The position numbers were made by a program, and so were the translations under genes. From NCBI RefSeq assembly GCF_022376445.1, contig NW_025955141.1:1-64000 (forward strand): DNA of 64,000 nt, read 5' to 3'. The notes under the pieces were generated by a model. It worked only from the letters and a program-made list of their open reading frames with translations, was not told the origin of the DNA and searched no databases. This document shows, piece by piece, positions 42,862-55,159 of the stretch. The DNA is from Fomitopsis serialis. Lineage: Eukaryota > Basidiomycota > Agaricomycetes > Polyporales > Fomitopsidaceae. Position 1 is the first letter of the stretch; each line of letters starts with the position of its first letter.

Positions 42862-45843
42862 ATGTCTACATAGTAAGTACCTGTACTGTCAGGTGTGTTA
42901 GTGTTGTTTGATTAGTTTTGGTTCCAGCGGTCCAAGGTCCAAGGCTACAAAAGCCACCAAGGCTTCTGGGCCTACAGTGAAGACTAAGTCTTCTACTATG
43001 GCGACTAAGAAGCAGCCTGTGGCTGCCGAGCAGTGAGTCAAGTTTATATACTGTTACTTGTTTAATCTAATATACTTCTAGTACTACTGCTAAGTGTTCT
43101 CTGCCCCCTGGGGCTGCTACATCTGATGATGAGCAGACAAGTGGTACAGAGTCTGATGAGCCCATGTATGCCAATGCTGCATGCAGTATGATGTTGATCT
43201 AATATTGGATACCACTAGACAATCCAAGCTTGTGGGCTCTCACAAGAAGTATGTATTATGTGGATACTTTGAAGATAAGAAAATTCATTATATGTTATAG
43301 AGCTCAGGCTGCAAAGAAGGCTGTGTCTCTGGTTGATGATGAGGCTGCTGGTAGTGATGATCAGGAGAGTGCTGAGGAGGGTGATGTCACCAATTACAGT
43401 GAGGAGGAGAGTGTCCAGGCTGTTGAGGACATAGATGATGAGACGGAGGATGAGGTAGTGGTTGTTGAGTGAGTTTCATGCATGCTTCATCAATTATTCA
43501 AGGTACTAATTCATCACCAGAGTCCCCAAGTCTGCCAAGAAGCCCCGTGGAAAGCTCACGAGGAAGCCATCTGTGTTGTAAGTAATTGATATCAATACCT
43601 TGATATAACAGTGCTTACCATGAAACAGGGAATTGTCTCAGTCCAGGTACCTTGTGTTGTTAAAGAATATTGATTGTGGTGACTGACATTGTTGTCAAGC
43701 CCTGACTGGGACAATGACTTGATTGGCTTAACTCCAGAGAGCCCTGTCAAGCGGTCTGTAATGTCACACAATCTACATTTCATCAATTGATTATACTACA
43801 GACGCAACCCCTCTGGGCCACCTGAGACCCCAGCCACTCCATCACCTAAGTTTGTTGACTCTTTCAAGTACTGTAGTGGATATGTTGTACTGACAAAGGA
43901 ATATGCAGCAAGGGTGGGTCACGCAAGAAGCGGTAAAGAACTAGGAATGTTGTGCAGTGTCATATTTACTAACTGTGGATTCAGTGATGAGCATCCAAGC
44001 CCAGGCGATGATGACAGTCTGACGTATGTGAATTATTTGTCTGGTCATAGGATGTGCTGATTAGATCATCCCATAATTAGTGCCTCCCCAACAAAGAAGT
44101 CACGGGGAACAATGTCTGCATACATATATATTGCTACTCATGCATATTACTGACTCTGTACTTAGTGCCAAGGCCAAGGCCAAGGCCAAGGCAAAGCAAG
44201 ATGCCATTATCTCTGATGCTGAGGAAAATGTGTTCCTGGAGAGGAATTCAAGCAGGTATGTTCTGTAGTTCTTATGAATCTGTACCATAGTACTGAGACA
44301 CTTTGAACCATAGCAGTGAGGTGTACATCGGAAAGCAAAGGTAAAATATACATTCTTTTCAAGATGTTCATTGATAAGCTTTCTATAGATTGGAACCAGT
44401 TGTGGAAGTATCTGAGGTGAAGAGCTCATTGAAGAAGAAGAAGGGCAAGGATGTTGGGTAGGTTCCATTCCTATATTACTTCAAGATACTTGCTAATAAG
44501 TACACAGTAACAAAGATGATGTTTCACCCATTGCAGGTGCTGTGTAAGTATATTTTTATATCTCTGATGGCTAAACTGATGGTCCACTTCAAGCTATGCC
44601 AGTCCTGAGTACAAGCGTCACCCACCGCAGGGCAACAAGTTTGTATCTATTTCTACACTACATAGACTTGTGCTAATGTGAATTTCCTGATGATGTAGGC
44701 ACTGTCTGCAACTGGACAGGAGTAAGATTGGTGCCTGGCTCAAGGACACATACAAGAACATGTGGCCCCTGAAGTGAGTATATTGCTGATCTAGTCATAT
44801 GTTGAACTGATCCAAAATGACCAGGAAATATGATGTCCCCAACCATCCAAGCATCAGTGCGGATGATCTTGTGGCATCATTTACGGAGCAGGGCATTCAG
44901 TTCCAGACTGCGTGAGTAACTAGTGGATGTTCTTATACTTGAACTGAGCATACTTACTGATGAGTCACAGTGCCCTCAAAAAGACCCTCACCTTCCCATT
45001 CAGGATGATGTGGCTGGTGAACCCTGCCCGTGCATGTCCAGACAACTTTGGAGCCACGGGGACAGGGTACTACCGGCCAGTGATCACCTTTGGAGATCAG
45101 GCTGTCATCAATGTCACGTTTGGAGTGGTTGAGCACAGTCATTTGATCACTGCAGGTGAATTCAAGACGGGTGCTGGCATGCGGACGAGCAAGTCCATTG
45201 CTATCATACCCCTTGATGTGGAGTTTGACCTGGCTTGGGCATTCTGGTGCGAGGCACTGGGGCAGCCTGAACTGTCCTCACCGGCTGTTGGCAGTAACTA
45301 CGTCAACTTTGGCACCACTATGGAGCAGGTGGACAAACGTGGTATGTATTTGATAAGTCAAAATATGATTGCTGCTCATATGATGCATAGATGCATTTAC
45401 TGCTGGTCGTGGCAAGGTCAACCTGGACAAGTACATCAACAGTCCTGCCAAGCATGCAGCCTCCACGTCTACAACCCCTTGCGCACACCTCGTAAAGCCC
45501 AGTCTGCAGTCACCCATAACCGTCCACAAATAATCAATGATAACCTGGGTGAGCGTGTAGCCCTTAATCCACGTCAAGAGAGTAAGTATGATATTTCTTT
45601 CCATGTTAATGATGGTTGACCACCTTTATTTCTGTAGTACCCGTGTGGGATGCCACGCAGTACTTTGACTCAAATGCTACAGAAGCATTTGACCTCCACA
45701 CTGTTGACCAGTTGTGCCCCCGCACATTCAATGAGCCTAGCAAGCACTCCATTGTGGGGGTATTCCATACTGTGTCTACGTATACCACTAGTGGAACACC
45801 CCATCCAAATCTCTCCTTGAACTTGCTGGGGAGAGGGCCATAG
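42862..45843 (+). CDS. Intron-rich unknown gene truncated by a Helitron tail
   Basis: Starts with an 11-nt exon (42862-42872, MSTY) and continues through many short exons (42928-43032, 43082-43165, and so on) with good GT-AG signals. The N-terminal half is disordered and basic/acidic (KATKATKASG, EEGDVTNYSEEES, a run of Ala-Lys repeats near 44,165). The folded part lies at about 44,700-45,560 (KIGAWLKDTYKNMWPL, NPARACPDNFGATGTGYY, VEFDLAWAFWCEALGQPEL). The last exon reads VPVWDATQYFDSNATEAFDL. After 45,818 the sequence is the Helitron 3' tail, in a different frame from the helicase, and the last few residues before TAG (45,841) come from it. The natural C-terminus is therefore missing. No function known. 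Confidence 0.65.
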
Positions 45844-48800
45844 CTGGCAGTACGATCCCTTTGGTAGGAGATATGTCAATTTATGAACAACTTCATGCTG
45901 CCCGCGTCAGAAGTCATGCTTGGCAAGACTGCTAGTATATTGTCTATGCATAGAGTACTGACATATCTTCCACATTTTGCACTTCAGAGTAGCCTGCTAA
46001 TTTATTAGGTTGTTGTCATATGAGGATCATAGCTTGCAATCATGAGCAACAGACATTATGGATCTGTTTCTTACTTGGTAAATTGCCAAGTTGCTTATCA
46101 ATATGATCTGAATACTAATGAGCAGTGTTACTGGTTTGTATTGATAGTAACATAGAGCAAATAGCTTGGGAATGTTGCAAAGAAGTAAGGAGAGCCTCTA
46201 GATCAACTAGAACTCAAGGAAGGGGAATCTGGGGGGTTGACTACAGTAACCACTACTCAGTTGGGACTTGCTGTCAGTGCTGTTGTACAAGTATTAGCCC
46301 TTGATCAGAGAAATTCTGATACCAAAGGATGTCTTTCAGTAGATTGTTAACAGTACTTCCCCAAGTCCAAACCAATCAACAGTGGAGGATGGAACCAATA
46401 TACAGAGGAGAAGTATACCAGTAAGGAATTCTGAAAAAGGCCTGTCAAGAATTGATGTGTTATACAAGGAATACAACCAAAGACTGTGCAGTTTGCTCTC
46501 ACCATAAGTGAACAGTTACCAGACACTGACCAGTAGTACAAAGCCATACTAAGGTATGTTACTGGATTGGAGCTCAGCTCCTGAGTCAATAGTAATGGGC
46601 TCATGTAGTACATTGTGAAGCAATGTATCACCATAGTAAGTGCCATCAAGACTGATAGAGTCATGGGCAGGATTGATCACTGATGAATTGAAGGTACACT
46701 GGCATAAGAGTACAGAAGCAAGTGGTAGATGAGATAAATGTTTGGACTTGCTCATAGGGATGCTCCTTTTGTGCATTTATGCACAGCCTGTTAGCTACAT
46801 AAAATACTTCATAGAATCCTACAAAATAGTAGAAGACTAGCACAGCCTTATGAACACTAGTCACTCATAGATTGCCTGCCAGCTGGGATAATATATCAAT
46901 AGATAACATAGTCTGAGCTAATAGAACCCCAGTAATATCTTTCAAAGCATCTGGTCACAAGGGGTCTAAGGAGAGCACTAGAAACTTGGTAATAGTCCAG
47001 TCAGAACATACACCAATAGGTGCCACAAAGAATAACAATGTGGGAAAAAAGATCACTGAAATCTGGTCAGAAAGCATTGTGAACCCCAAATGAAGTCCAT
47101 TCAAAGGATCTAGAATAAAGATAACAAAGCCCAGGAGTGATAACAATTCCTGCTGCCTACCCTATTCAAAGACCATATCTATGGAATTTCTTGTAGAAAA
47201 AGGGGTTTCAATGCCTTGTCCCTAACAACAGACTGCATACTAAGACTTGCACATGGGCCTTTCCTGGGTATTCTAGTAATGCCTACTATCAATGGTCATG
47301 CTCTCTGATCATAAGTCCAAGGATTTCTATGTCTTCAGACATACTGATAATCACCAGTGTCATTTTCTGGCTGACTGTTCATTATTTGTGTGCACATACA
47401 ATGTATGGTACTATATTTGGATTAGACACTATATTTTTCATGTTGACATTCCTTGGCATGGCAGATACCACCCAGGATCAACTGCCAAATGGTGTACTGG
47501 TAGGCACACTGCCACAATTTCCAATGCTGTTCAAATATCACGCATGTTCACACCTGGGTCTAAAGTGTTATATTTCCACTTTCCATATAACATGAAAGGA
47601 CCCAACATGAGTAGCTGATATTTCATCATCACATGTAAAAGGAAACAGCTGCAGAAATCAGAGTACTCCCAAAGTCATATTGTTGACTAGAGATCCATAA
47701 AAGGACAGCCATATATTGGCTCAGAAGTCCATTGTAATATGGCCTCTTCACTGTTGCTTAGTAAGCAATGCAAGTCTGCATTATTTCCATGGCAACCATG
47801 ACTTCTTCTGAGCCCAATCAGGAAGAAATCACAGCATACACTGCAATATGAGTGATAGTAGACATTGCACTAACAGACACCACTGTCAATACATTTTTCC
47901 CATATGAACAAACCAAGAGCTGCCTATTCTATCTTCACATACCAAGGGCCATTGCATGAGAATAGGATGATGGTAGTGCATACAGACATTAGATATGCTC
48001 CAGGCAAAAATTATATGAGCAATTAACAACCAAGCATAGCACCATCATACTGTATAATTGGCACTGCTTCATATTGATACAATCAGTCAAAGACATGCTT
48101 ATACTGGACTGTGACAATAGAGCTGCAGACATCAGGCTGTGAACTCTGCATTAGCACATCTGAGATGTACTGTCATGCATTGGCCTACAACAGTCAGCTG
48201 ATTTTATCTCATTTCCTACCATTTATCTAGCATTGCAGAGACCATCAAAGCATTTGATCACCTATGTGTGGTGTCCCTACTTTATGACATTGCTAGCCTA
48301 TAGACTTTCTAGCAACAGTAGTAGATGCACAACACAACTTGTACAATGTCTTCTATCACTTTCTAGGATCAGTACAGTGTCATAAAGCTCTGTGAACCCA
48401 TAATATTGATAGCTATGCCATTCACATGTGAGACAGAGCCAATATTATGAACATACTCAGCATTAACTATGGCCTTTGTGCCACAGGTGTTCACCATTTT
48501 CTGCATATGCCATTGCCTGCCAAGGGTTTAGACATGAGCCAATCACTACTTATAGCTAGCAAGCAGTACAAGGTGAGTGGAATCATACAGAATATTCCCT
48601 TGTTTTATCCACATTTTCTGAGCCCAGACACAGCAGATAACTCGGACTTTCCATTTTGAGAAGGTCAGGTACCACATATGGCAGGTTTCATTCAGTCTCA
48701 TATAGCCACACAATCCATAGGCAGTTGGCAAGCATCACAGGAAACACAAACAAAGTGAAAGAACCAGTGTGTACAGAGGACATGTATTTTATTTTGCTTT

Positions 48801-49655
48801 GTGAATGGTGGGTGCCATGTTTATATGAATCCATGGGAAGGCATACTATGTACATCCTCTCTGACATATATACATGACTGGGAATATTCCCAACTGTTTT
48901 TTGGGAGACCATAGCACAGCAAATACAGTGTCACTAATGAGCTTGTGGCTTGCTTCAAACTCAGCCCAATAGTCTGCCTTTGCAGGGCCTATTGAAGAGT
49001 TGAACTGAACAGAATAGCCTGGGATCCTGTCTGGAGCTGCCAGTCCCTGAGAATTCCAGGTGATAATGGTGCTTACAAGATGGACCAAGACTCATTGAAA
49101 GAGTGGCTTGTATCAGGCTATGCATGGGAAACTCTGCATTATTATATGTTTTCTGCCATATGGCCTCAACAGTCAACCCAATACAAATCCATAGTACTAT
49201 CTAATTTTTCTCTATTTTCCTGCTATTTATCCAGTCCTGCAGAGGCCATGCACGGCCAACTTCCCAAATGGGCAGGGGACTAACCATATATGGCAGTTTT
49301 GTATGTTTGATATCCTCCACCTCACAGAGCCCATACATGTGGAACTGTCTTGTACAAGCATCATACACACACCAACATTTGCTTATATCCCCAGTATCAC
49401 TTGCCAAGGTCAGTACTCTGTGAAAAACAACAAGAACACCTAATCTGGGCACCCCTGTCAGTACTCAAGGGGCATTCCATGGAGAAGCAATATTTTGGGA
49501 TTTTTCCGCATTTAATGGGTAAGAGCTCAGTTAGTGTGGCTTGAAGCCATCAAAAAACTCGGCATGAAGAGCTGAGATTGAAAGATTACTTTAAAAGGGA
49601 ACATTTGTCAGCATTTTAGCCAATGGGAGTGCTCCAAAATCCCCTTTGAGTGACC

Positions 49656-49736
49656 GGAGTCGTCGACAGGCCGGAATTCCGGCCTGTCGACGACTCCGCT
49701 TCGGCAACGGGCGCTTAGTCGAGCGCTTAGTAAGCG
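49656..49736. repeat. 42-bp perfect palindrome with conserved tail (copy A)
   Basis: GGAGTCGTCGACAGGCCGG, AATT, then its exact complement (49,656-49,697). Next come GGGCGCTT and the 13-nt palindrome CGCTTAGTAAGCG (49,724-49,736), then ATGTAAGT. The same palindrome stands at 63,267 in the other tail copy. Confidence 0.9.
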
Positions 49737-50788
49737 ATGTAAGTGCACACTGTTACTGCAGCACAATTCACTTGGTCTGGGGTCAAGAAAATGCGGATTA
49801 ATCAGACAATATTCCAGGATATATGTGGAGCATCCCTGAGCATATGCACAAGTAGAGAATATTGCCATATATGGTTATTCAGTGCTGAGACATCAAAACA
49901 CGCATGTTATTACCATTTTTCCCCACCAATAGCTGTGCTGTGCAACTTCCAGACACATCCATGCATTGTAAACTATGCACATATCTATACAGGTCATAGG
50001 CAGTGTGTTTCAGAGACAACAAGCCATTCATATCTGCACAGTCACTTGTGATTCTCTACATGTTGTCCTTTGTTCTTCATTCCTCTAATGTATGATTAAC
50101 CCTTGAAATGATGGGCTATCAAATGAGTTTATCATCTCTATAACCTCTATAAGAGTTAATTAGATTTCAGTCAGTGTATCCCAGTCGAATGCCACACATT
50201 CATGCATGTGTTTCTCTGTTTCCTGAATTTCAAACAACTGGGCAAGTCATACTAGTGATATATTGTCGGGGCCTCCATACAAGATGAATTGCCTTCATAT
50301 ACAAGGCAATACAGATGAGTCTGATTACACATAATATTCCCTGATTTTATCTGCATTTCGTGAGCCCAGACTGAGCAGGTTAAGCAAAATTACCATTTTA
50401 GGAAGGTCAGCTACCCTATTTAGCAAGTTTGAGATGTCAGAGAATCTGTGGGCAGCATATAGGCTTCAAAAGAGAGACTTTTGAGGTGAAAAGGGATGCA
50501 CTCATGTGCACAGAGGCATTTGCATGTTTTTTGTTTTGTGAATTGTGCCATAAACACTGAAGGTAATGGGCAAGTCACAGCAGCTATAGACTCTATGACA
50601 TCATACCCATCACAGAGATTATTTTGGGAATTTTCCGCATTTTAGTGAGGCCACAGTACAGCAGGTACAGTGCCACTAAGGAGCCTGTGGCTGAGATCCA
50701 AACTCAGCTCAAAACCTCGGCAGCCTGCCTGATTAGGGCAGAAAAGGGGCTTGTTGCACCAATCAGAGCAGCTCGGCATCCCTCTCGT

Positions 50789-50880
50789 GCCGTTCGGAGG
50801 TGCAACCGTGCCAAATTTCCGCACGGTTGCACCTCCGAACGGCATCTGGGCGCTTGATGGGCGCTTAGTAAGCGATGTAA
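50789..50880. repeat. 23-bp-stem hairpin with the same tail (copy B)
   Basis: A perfect 23-bp stem (50,789-50,811 and 50,821-50,843) with a 9-nt loop. Its arms share no sequence with copy A, yet it is followed by two GGGCGCTT words and the same GCGCTTAGTAAGCG / ATGTAAGTGC tail. Confidence 0.9.
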
Positions 50881-51748
50881 GTGCGGACTGTTACTGTGCT
50901 TTTGAGAGCTTGTTTAGACTCAGAAAAAAGCGGAAAATTGAGACAATATTCAAAATGATCCAGGCAATGTGAATGAAGCTGTATATTGCATGGGTTTGAC
51001 ATCAGATCAGATAGCATTCTCAATAACCTGGTAAGATGGTTGCTGTGGCCCCAGTGAGCTTATATAAGCCTGCTACTTCACTCTTGGAACTGCTCATGTA
51101 CTGGACAACCCTATAAGATCATAGTGTAAGTACACATTCAGGTATGTATCCCTAGATTGTGTCTGTGAGCAAGACAAAGCCAGCAGTGGATGCATAATTA
51201 CCATATGGAGTATGTGACCTTCCCAAAGAGGAATCATACACAAACAGGGGCATGTAGGGCTCAGAGAAATGCAGAAAATCTATGAAATATACAGACACAT
51301 CAAAGACAAATGTATGATTGCCTTGAGCTGCAATGGTTACCATTACATTGTATGCAAGGGCCATAAGATGGCAAAAGATGCTCAGATTAACCATTATAGT
51401 CCTTGTTACCTGTATTATTGAAGCTACTGAGTAGTCCACAGTGTCTGAACTACACATATACATTGCAGTGTACATATAGGAGTCATAAACAAGCAGATTG
51501 AATCTGCAGAGGCACATGTGCATTTTTTTTGCTTTGCATTTCCTGGCCTAGCCAGCCACTGTATGCACTCAGTAAAATTCCTGTATACTCTCTGAATGAA
51601 GGGCTATCAGATGAGCATACTATGTATACTATGATTTGTTACTGGCTGAGGCTATATAGGCCCTATAGTGTGTGAGCGCTTGGAGCAATGGCCCACCAAG
51701 CTGCCAGTCACATGATATGTTTACCAGTTTCCTTATTGGGGGAACTGC

Positions 51749-51970
51749 TAAGGCGTTTCATGGCCCTCAAATCCATAACTGAGCGCTTAGCCACTGCATT
51801 TGTTTGTATCTGTTGGTCCAAGTCGCGTCGTCTGGGAGTCTGAAATTTCAGACTCAGATAAGCAACCCATACTAACAGTTACTTATCTCTGCTTATCGGG
51901 GTGGCTGCATGTCACGTGCACTGTGGGAACAAACTGCCATTCCGGAGGAATCGCTAAGGCGTTTCATGGT
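51749..51970. repeat. Direct repeats flanking a 20-bp palindrome
   Basis: GCTAAGGCGTTTCATGG occurs at about 51,748 and again at about 51,951. Between them lies the perfect palindrome GAGTCTGAAATTTCAGACTC (51,836-51,855). The segments before each copy are also loosely alike. It sits just upstream of the Helitron gene and may include a Helitron terminus. Confidence 0.7.
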
Positions 51971-52246
51971 GGTCCATCATAAGAACGATACCTTCGTACC
52001 TCAGGGATCGTAATGTTGTGGGTGCTGTCATTCTGGTGGCCAATGATCTTGACTGAGGGGTGGATATTGGGTGGATGGCACGGTATTGCATGTTGTTGCT
52101 GATGTTATGATTGTATGATGTATGCCCATGATATATGCTATGACTATAAGATGATTATGTTCCATGCATATCTGGTGTGCAATGGCAGGAGTCAATAGGG
52201 AGCTTCCACAATCATTCTGTATGATTCTCTCCTCAAATACGCAACA

Positions 52247-55159
52247 GTGCTATGTGGGCCCTGCAATTATTTGATCAGCCACGTGATGGGAAATTACAAA
52301 GAGCTTCACATGATCAAGTTGAACTGTACTAAGCGCCTACACGTCTCTGTGACTGCAACTATCATCATGCTGCTGCAACGTTTGATAACATTCATCCTTG
52401 CTGTGTCTGTTGTTTGCATATGGATCCATATCCATCACTTTAGCAACATAACAGACCATGCAATCACATTGTCCTCTCAATGCTTACATATGGAAAAGTC
52501 TGGAAGTGTGCTAGCAGACACACAACAAAAATTATCTGCACCCTCTATAGTAATGGCTCAGGATAGCACCATCACAAAAATGCTTCCAAAAAATCCATCT
52601 CTACCAATACACCCACCTCTGTTGCTGAAGCATCATACCACAACCCATCATATGTTAATGGCTCACCTACTCTTTTCATGTATGTTGCTGAACAATGAGA
52701 TATCACTCATCAACCTATACTTACAACGTAACATGATGTTATCACATGATTTTGCTGTCCGATGTATGAGACTCTACCAGGCCAATCTAACTAGTGCTCA
52801 GTTTGGCAGCTTCATCTCAGTGGTATATCCTCGCAACCAAAGACTTTCAGCCTGTAAACCATCTGTCAACAACAAAAGCAACTTTGTGCAATTTGGTGGA
52901 GGTGCAAAGAGACATGTAGCAGGTGAACAATGGACATGGAAACAGCTCATGTCATACTGTAGCGATGCAGCTCAGCTCCAACATGACAGTTACATGCCCA
53001 ATGAATTATTTGTGTTCACATATTATTGCAAACAGGAGGATGTAAAAGCATTTGCAGCAGAGTCTAGTAATCTTGTTGCAGCTCAGATACCATTGATTGA
53101 ATTGACAACATTACCACTGAGACACTTGAAGATTATTTCAAAAATGCATGGTCTTGAATGCACATCAAAGTCATCTGTTGATGGCATCCGGACTGCCATG
53201 AAATCACATCAATGTTCTGCAACATGCAACACTTTCACTTCCTTATTGCAGAAGTGGAAAGGTCCTGTCCCACGTTATAATCATGTGCAAAAATTTAGGG
53301 ATACTGTCAGGGCAGATAATACAACTTGTCAAAATAAAACACCATTCCCTCCTCCACCTTCTAGCAAAGCTTTGACAGAACAAGTTATAACCAATTTCAG
53401 TCATGCCATCCACCCTTCACAACACATTGAAACAGGTTGTGCTGTGTGTGGCATGTTGACACCCATGAAAAGATCATACCCCCTGTCTCCGGTGAAAGAT
53501 ATGTTATCTGTGCTTGATACATATGGATTAGGCATTACAAGGAAGGAGAGACAGTCAGAGTCTGATCCCATAGTTGATCTCAAGGGCCCAGTGCTACTGC
53601 CAGGCTCTTCTCATGTGTGTCATACATGCAAACTTGCACTTGAAGGGGGTGCTATCCCAAACAATGCACTTGCAAATGGACTGTGGATTGGTGAAGTACC
53701 ATCACAGCTTCAGAACCTGACCTGGGCTGAGCGCACACTCATTGCTCGTGTGAATCACAATAGGTGTGTTATACGTGTCAAAGGCTCTCTGCAGAGCAAG
53801 ATGATAGCAAATGCAGTATGCCATACCATTCCTATGCCAAAGGTGTACAATGCCTTACCCCCAAGTCCGGAGGAGCTTGATGAGGTTCTGGCATATATCT
53901 ACATAGGACCAACCAAACCAGTCATCAAGGACCATCATCGAACTCCACTCTTGGTGAGGTTTAACAAGGTTGCAACAGCCTTGGAATGGCTGAAATTAAA
54001 TCACATAGACTATGCAGACCTCAGTATATCCTATAAAAATCTTGCCATGTATTCTGAAAACAGCCCGCCAGTTGTGGTTGACTATCACCCTGGTGATGGC
54101 CAAAAAGACGAAGAAGCAAGAGCAGCTAATGATACTGATGACAATGAAGGCACAACAGAGGGACCATGTCCTTTTGTTGTTCATGGTCTTGTTGGAGAGC
54201 AATTAAATGAAATGAGTACAAATGCACTGCGAGCATATGCACTGCAATACTTCAAGAACAAGAAAAACATGGCACTGGGCATTGGACAGTCAGAACAACC
54301 AGAATCTCTATATGGCAATCCACAGCTATATCCTCAGATGTTTCCTTGGCTATTTCCATATGGACTTGGTGGCCCTGGGAACACTCGAGGCACTAAATGT
54401 GTTTCAGAGATTGAGAGGAAACAGCAACTGTTAATGTACCATGACAAGCGATTTCAGATGGAGCAATATTTCCCACTTGTAGCATTCAATCATGAGCAAA
54501 TTAGGAGTAGTACTACAGGTGGCTTTCTACTTGCTGAGCAACAGAAATTTCCTGACATAGCCAATCGCCTATTGTCTATCAATGAAGATGTGCTTGCTGG
54601 TTTAGCGGAGAAGCTGAAAGATGGCCACTACTACAAACCAGAGACACAGGCTGAGAAGGACTGCTACCAATTGATCCAGGATGTTGACCACGTTGCTCAC
54701 AAAGTCCAGGGCTCACTAACGAACAGAAAATACATGAGGAATGAAATCTGGGCTCTCATATCATACCTTGGTGCACCTTTGTGGTTCATAACATTTGCAC
54801 CTGCAGATGTGAAGCATCCTTTGTGTTTGTATTTTGCAGGTGCTGATGAAACATACAAACCTGAGATATTGGACAGCAATACACGTACAAGATTGATTGC
54901 AGCTAATCCTGTTGCAGGTGCACGCTTTTTTCATGTTGTTGTACAGTTGTTTATTCAACATGTACTTGGAGTAGGTGCTAACCATCCTGGATTGTATGGT
55001 GAGACTTCTGGATACTATGGCACAGTTGAGCAGCAAGGTAGAATGACACTCCATCTCCACATGATGCTATGGATCTTGAATTCACTGACACCACAGGAAA
55101 TCAGGGACCACATAATGGATTCCAGTTCTGACTTCCAACAAAATTGGTTGAATATCTAG
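52247..55159 (+). CDS. Helitron protein, part 1: N-terminal domain and HUH motif
   Basis: The open frame begins without an ATG; the first ATG is at 52,286. The first about 350 residues are poorly conserved. Then come the DUF6570-like region (CAVCGM, GPVLLPGSSHVCHTC, ANGLWIGEVP, ERTLIARVNHNRCVIRVKGS, LPPSPEELDEVLAYIYIGP), the Helitron-like N domain (YPQMFPWLFPYGLGG, YLGAPLWFITFAPADVKHP) and the HUH metal motif HLH in MTLHLHMMLWI. The frame is lost at the A run just before the stop. Confidence 0.93.
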   Translation: MLCGPCNYLISHVMGNYKELHMIKLNCTKRLHVSVTATIIMLLQRLITFILAVSVVCIWIHIHHFSNITDHAITLSSQCLHMEKSGSVLADTQQKLSAPSIVMAQDSTITKMLPKNPSLPIHPPLLLKHHTTTHHMLMAHLLFSCMLLNNEISLINLYLQRNMMLSHDFAVRCMRLYQANLTSAQFGSFISVVYPRNQRLSACKPSVNNKSNFVQFGGGAKRHVAGEQWTWKQLMSYCSDAAQLQHDSYMPNELFVFTYYCKQEDVKAFAAESSNLVAAQIPLIELTTLPLRHLKIISKMHGLECTSKSSVDGIRTAMKSHQCSATCNTFTSLLQKWKGPVPRYNHVQKFRDTVRADNTTCQNKTPFPPPPSSKALTEQVITNFSHAIHPSQHIETGCAVCGMLTPMKRSYPLSPVKDMLSVLDTYGLGITRKERQSESDPIVDLKGPVLLPGSSHVCHTCKLALEGGAIPNNALANGLWIGEVPSQLQNLTWAERTLIARVNHNRCVIRVKGSLQSKMIANAVCHTIPMPKVYNALPPSPEELDEVLAYIYIGPTKPVIKDHHRTPLLVRFNKVATALEWLKLNHIDYADLSISYKNLAMYSENSPPVVVDYHPGDGQKDEEARAANDTDDNEGTTEGPCPFVVHGLVGEQLNEMSTNALRAYALQYFKNKKNMALGIGQSEQPESLYGNPQLYPQMFPWLFPYGLGGPGNTRGTKCVSEIERKQQLLMYHDKRFQMEQYFPLVAFNHEQIRSSTTGGFLLAEQQKFPDIANRLLSINEDVLAGLAEKLKDGHYYKPETQAEKDCYQLIQDVDHVAHKVQGSLTNRKYMRNEIWALISYLGAPLWFITFAPADVKHPLCLYFAGADETYKPEILDSNTRTRLIAANPVAGARFFHVVVQLFIQHVLGVGANHPGLYGETSGYYGTVEQQGRMTLHLHMMLWILNSLTPQEIRDHIMDSSSDFQQNWLNI

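Larger units (their letters stand above)
45818..52000 (+). mobile_element. 5'-truncated Helitron 3' tail
   Basis: From TGAACTTGCTGGGG at 45,818 the sequence follows the last codons of the Helitron helicase (59,114 on) and then its non-coding 3' region, as a diverged copy that can be traced to at least 50,390. The window ends before the second copy does, so the remainder to about 52,000 cannot be compared. No long reading frame. The stretch is AT-rich with dispersed phrases such as TTTTATCC(G/A)CATTTTCTGAG. Two long palindromes lie inside (49,656; 50,789), and a third at 51,836 near the start of the next Helitron. True Helitron ends (TC, CTRR) were not identified. Confidence 0.75.
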
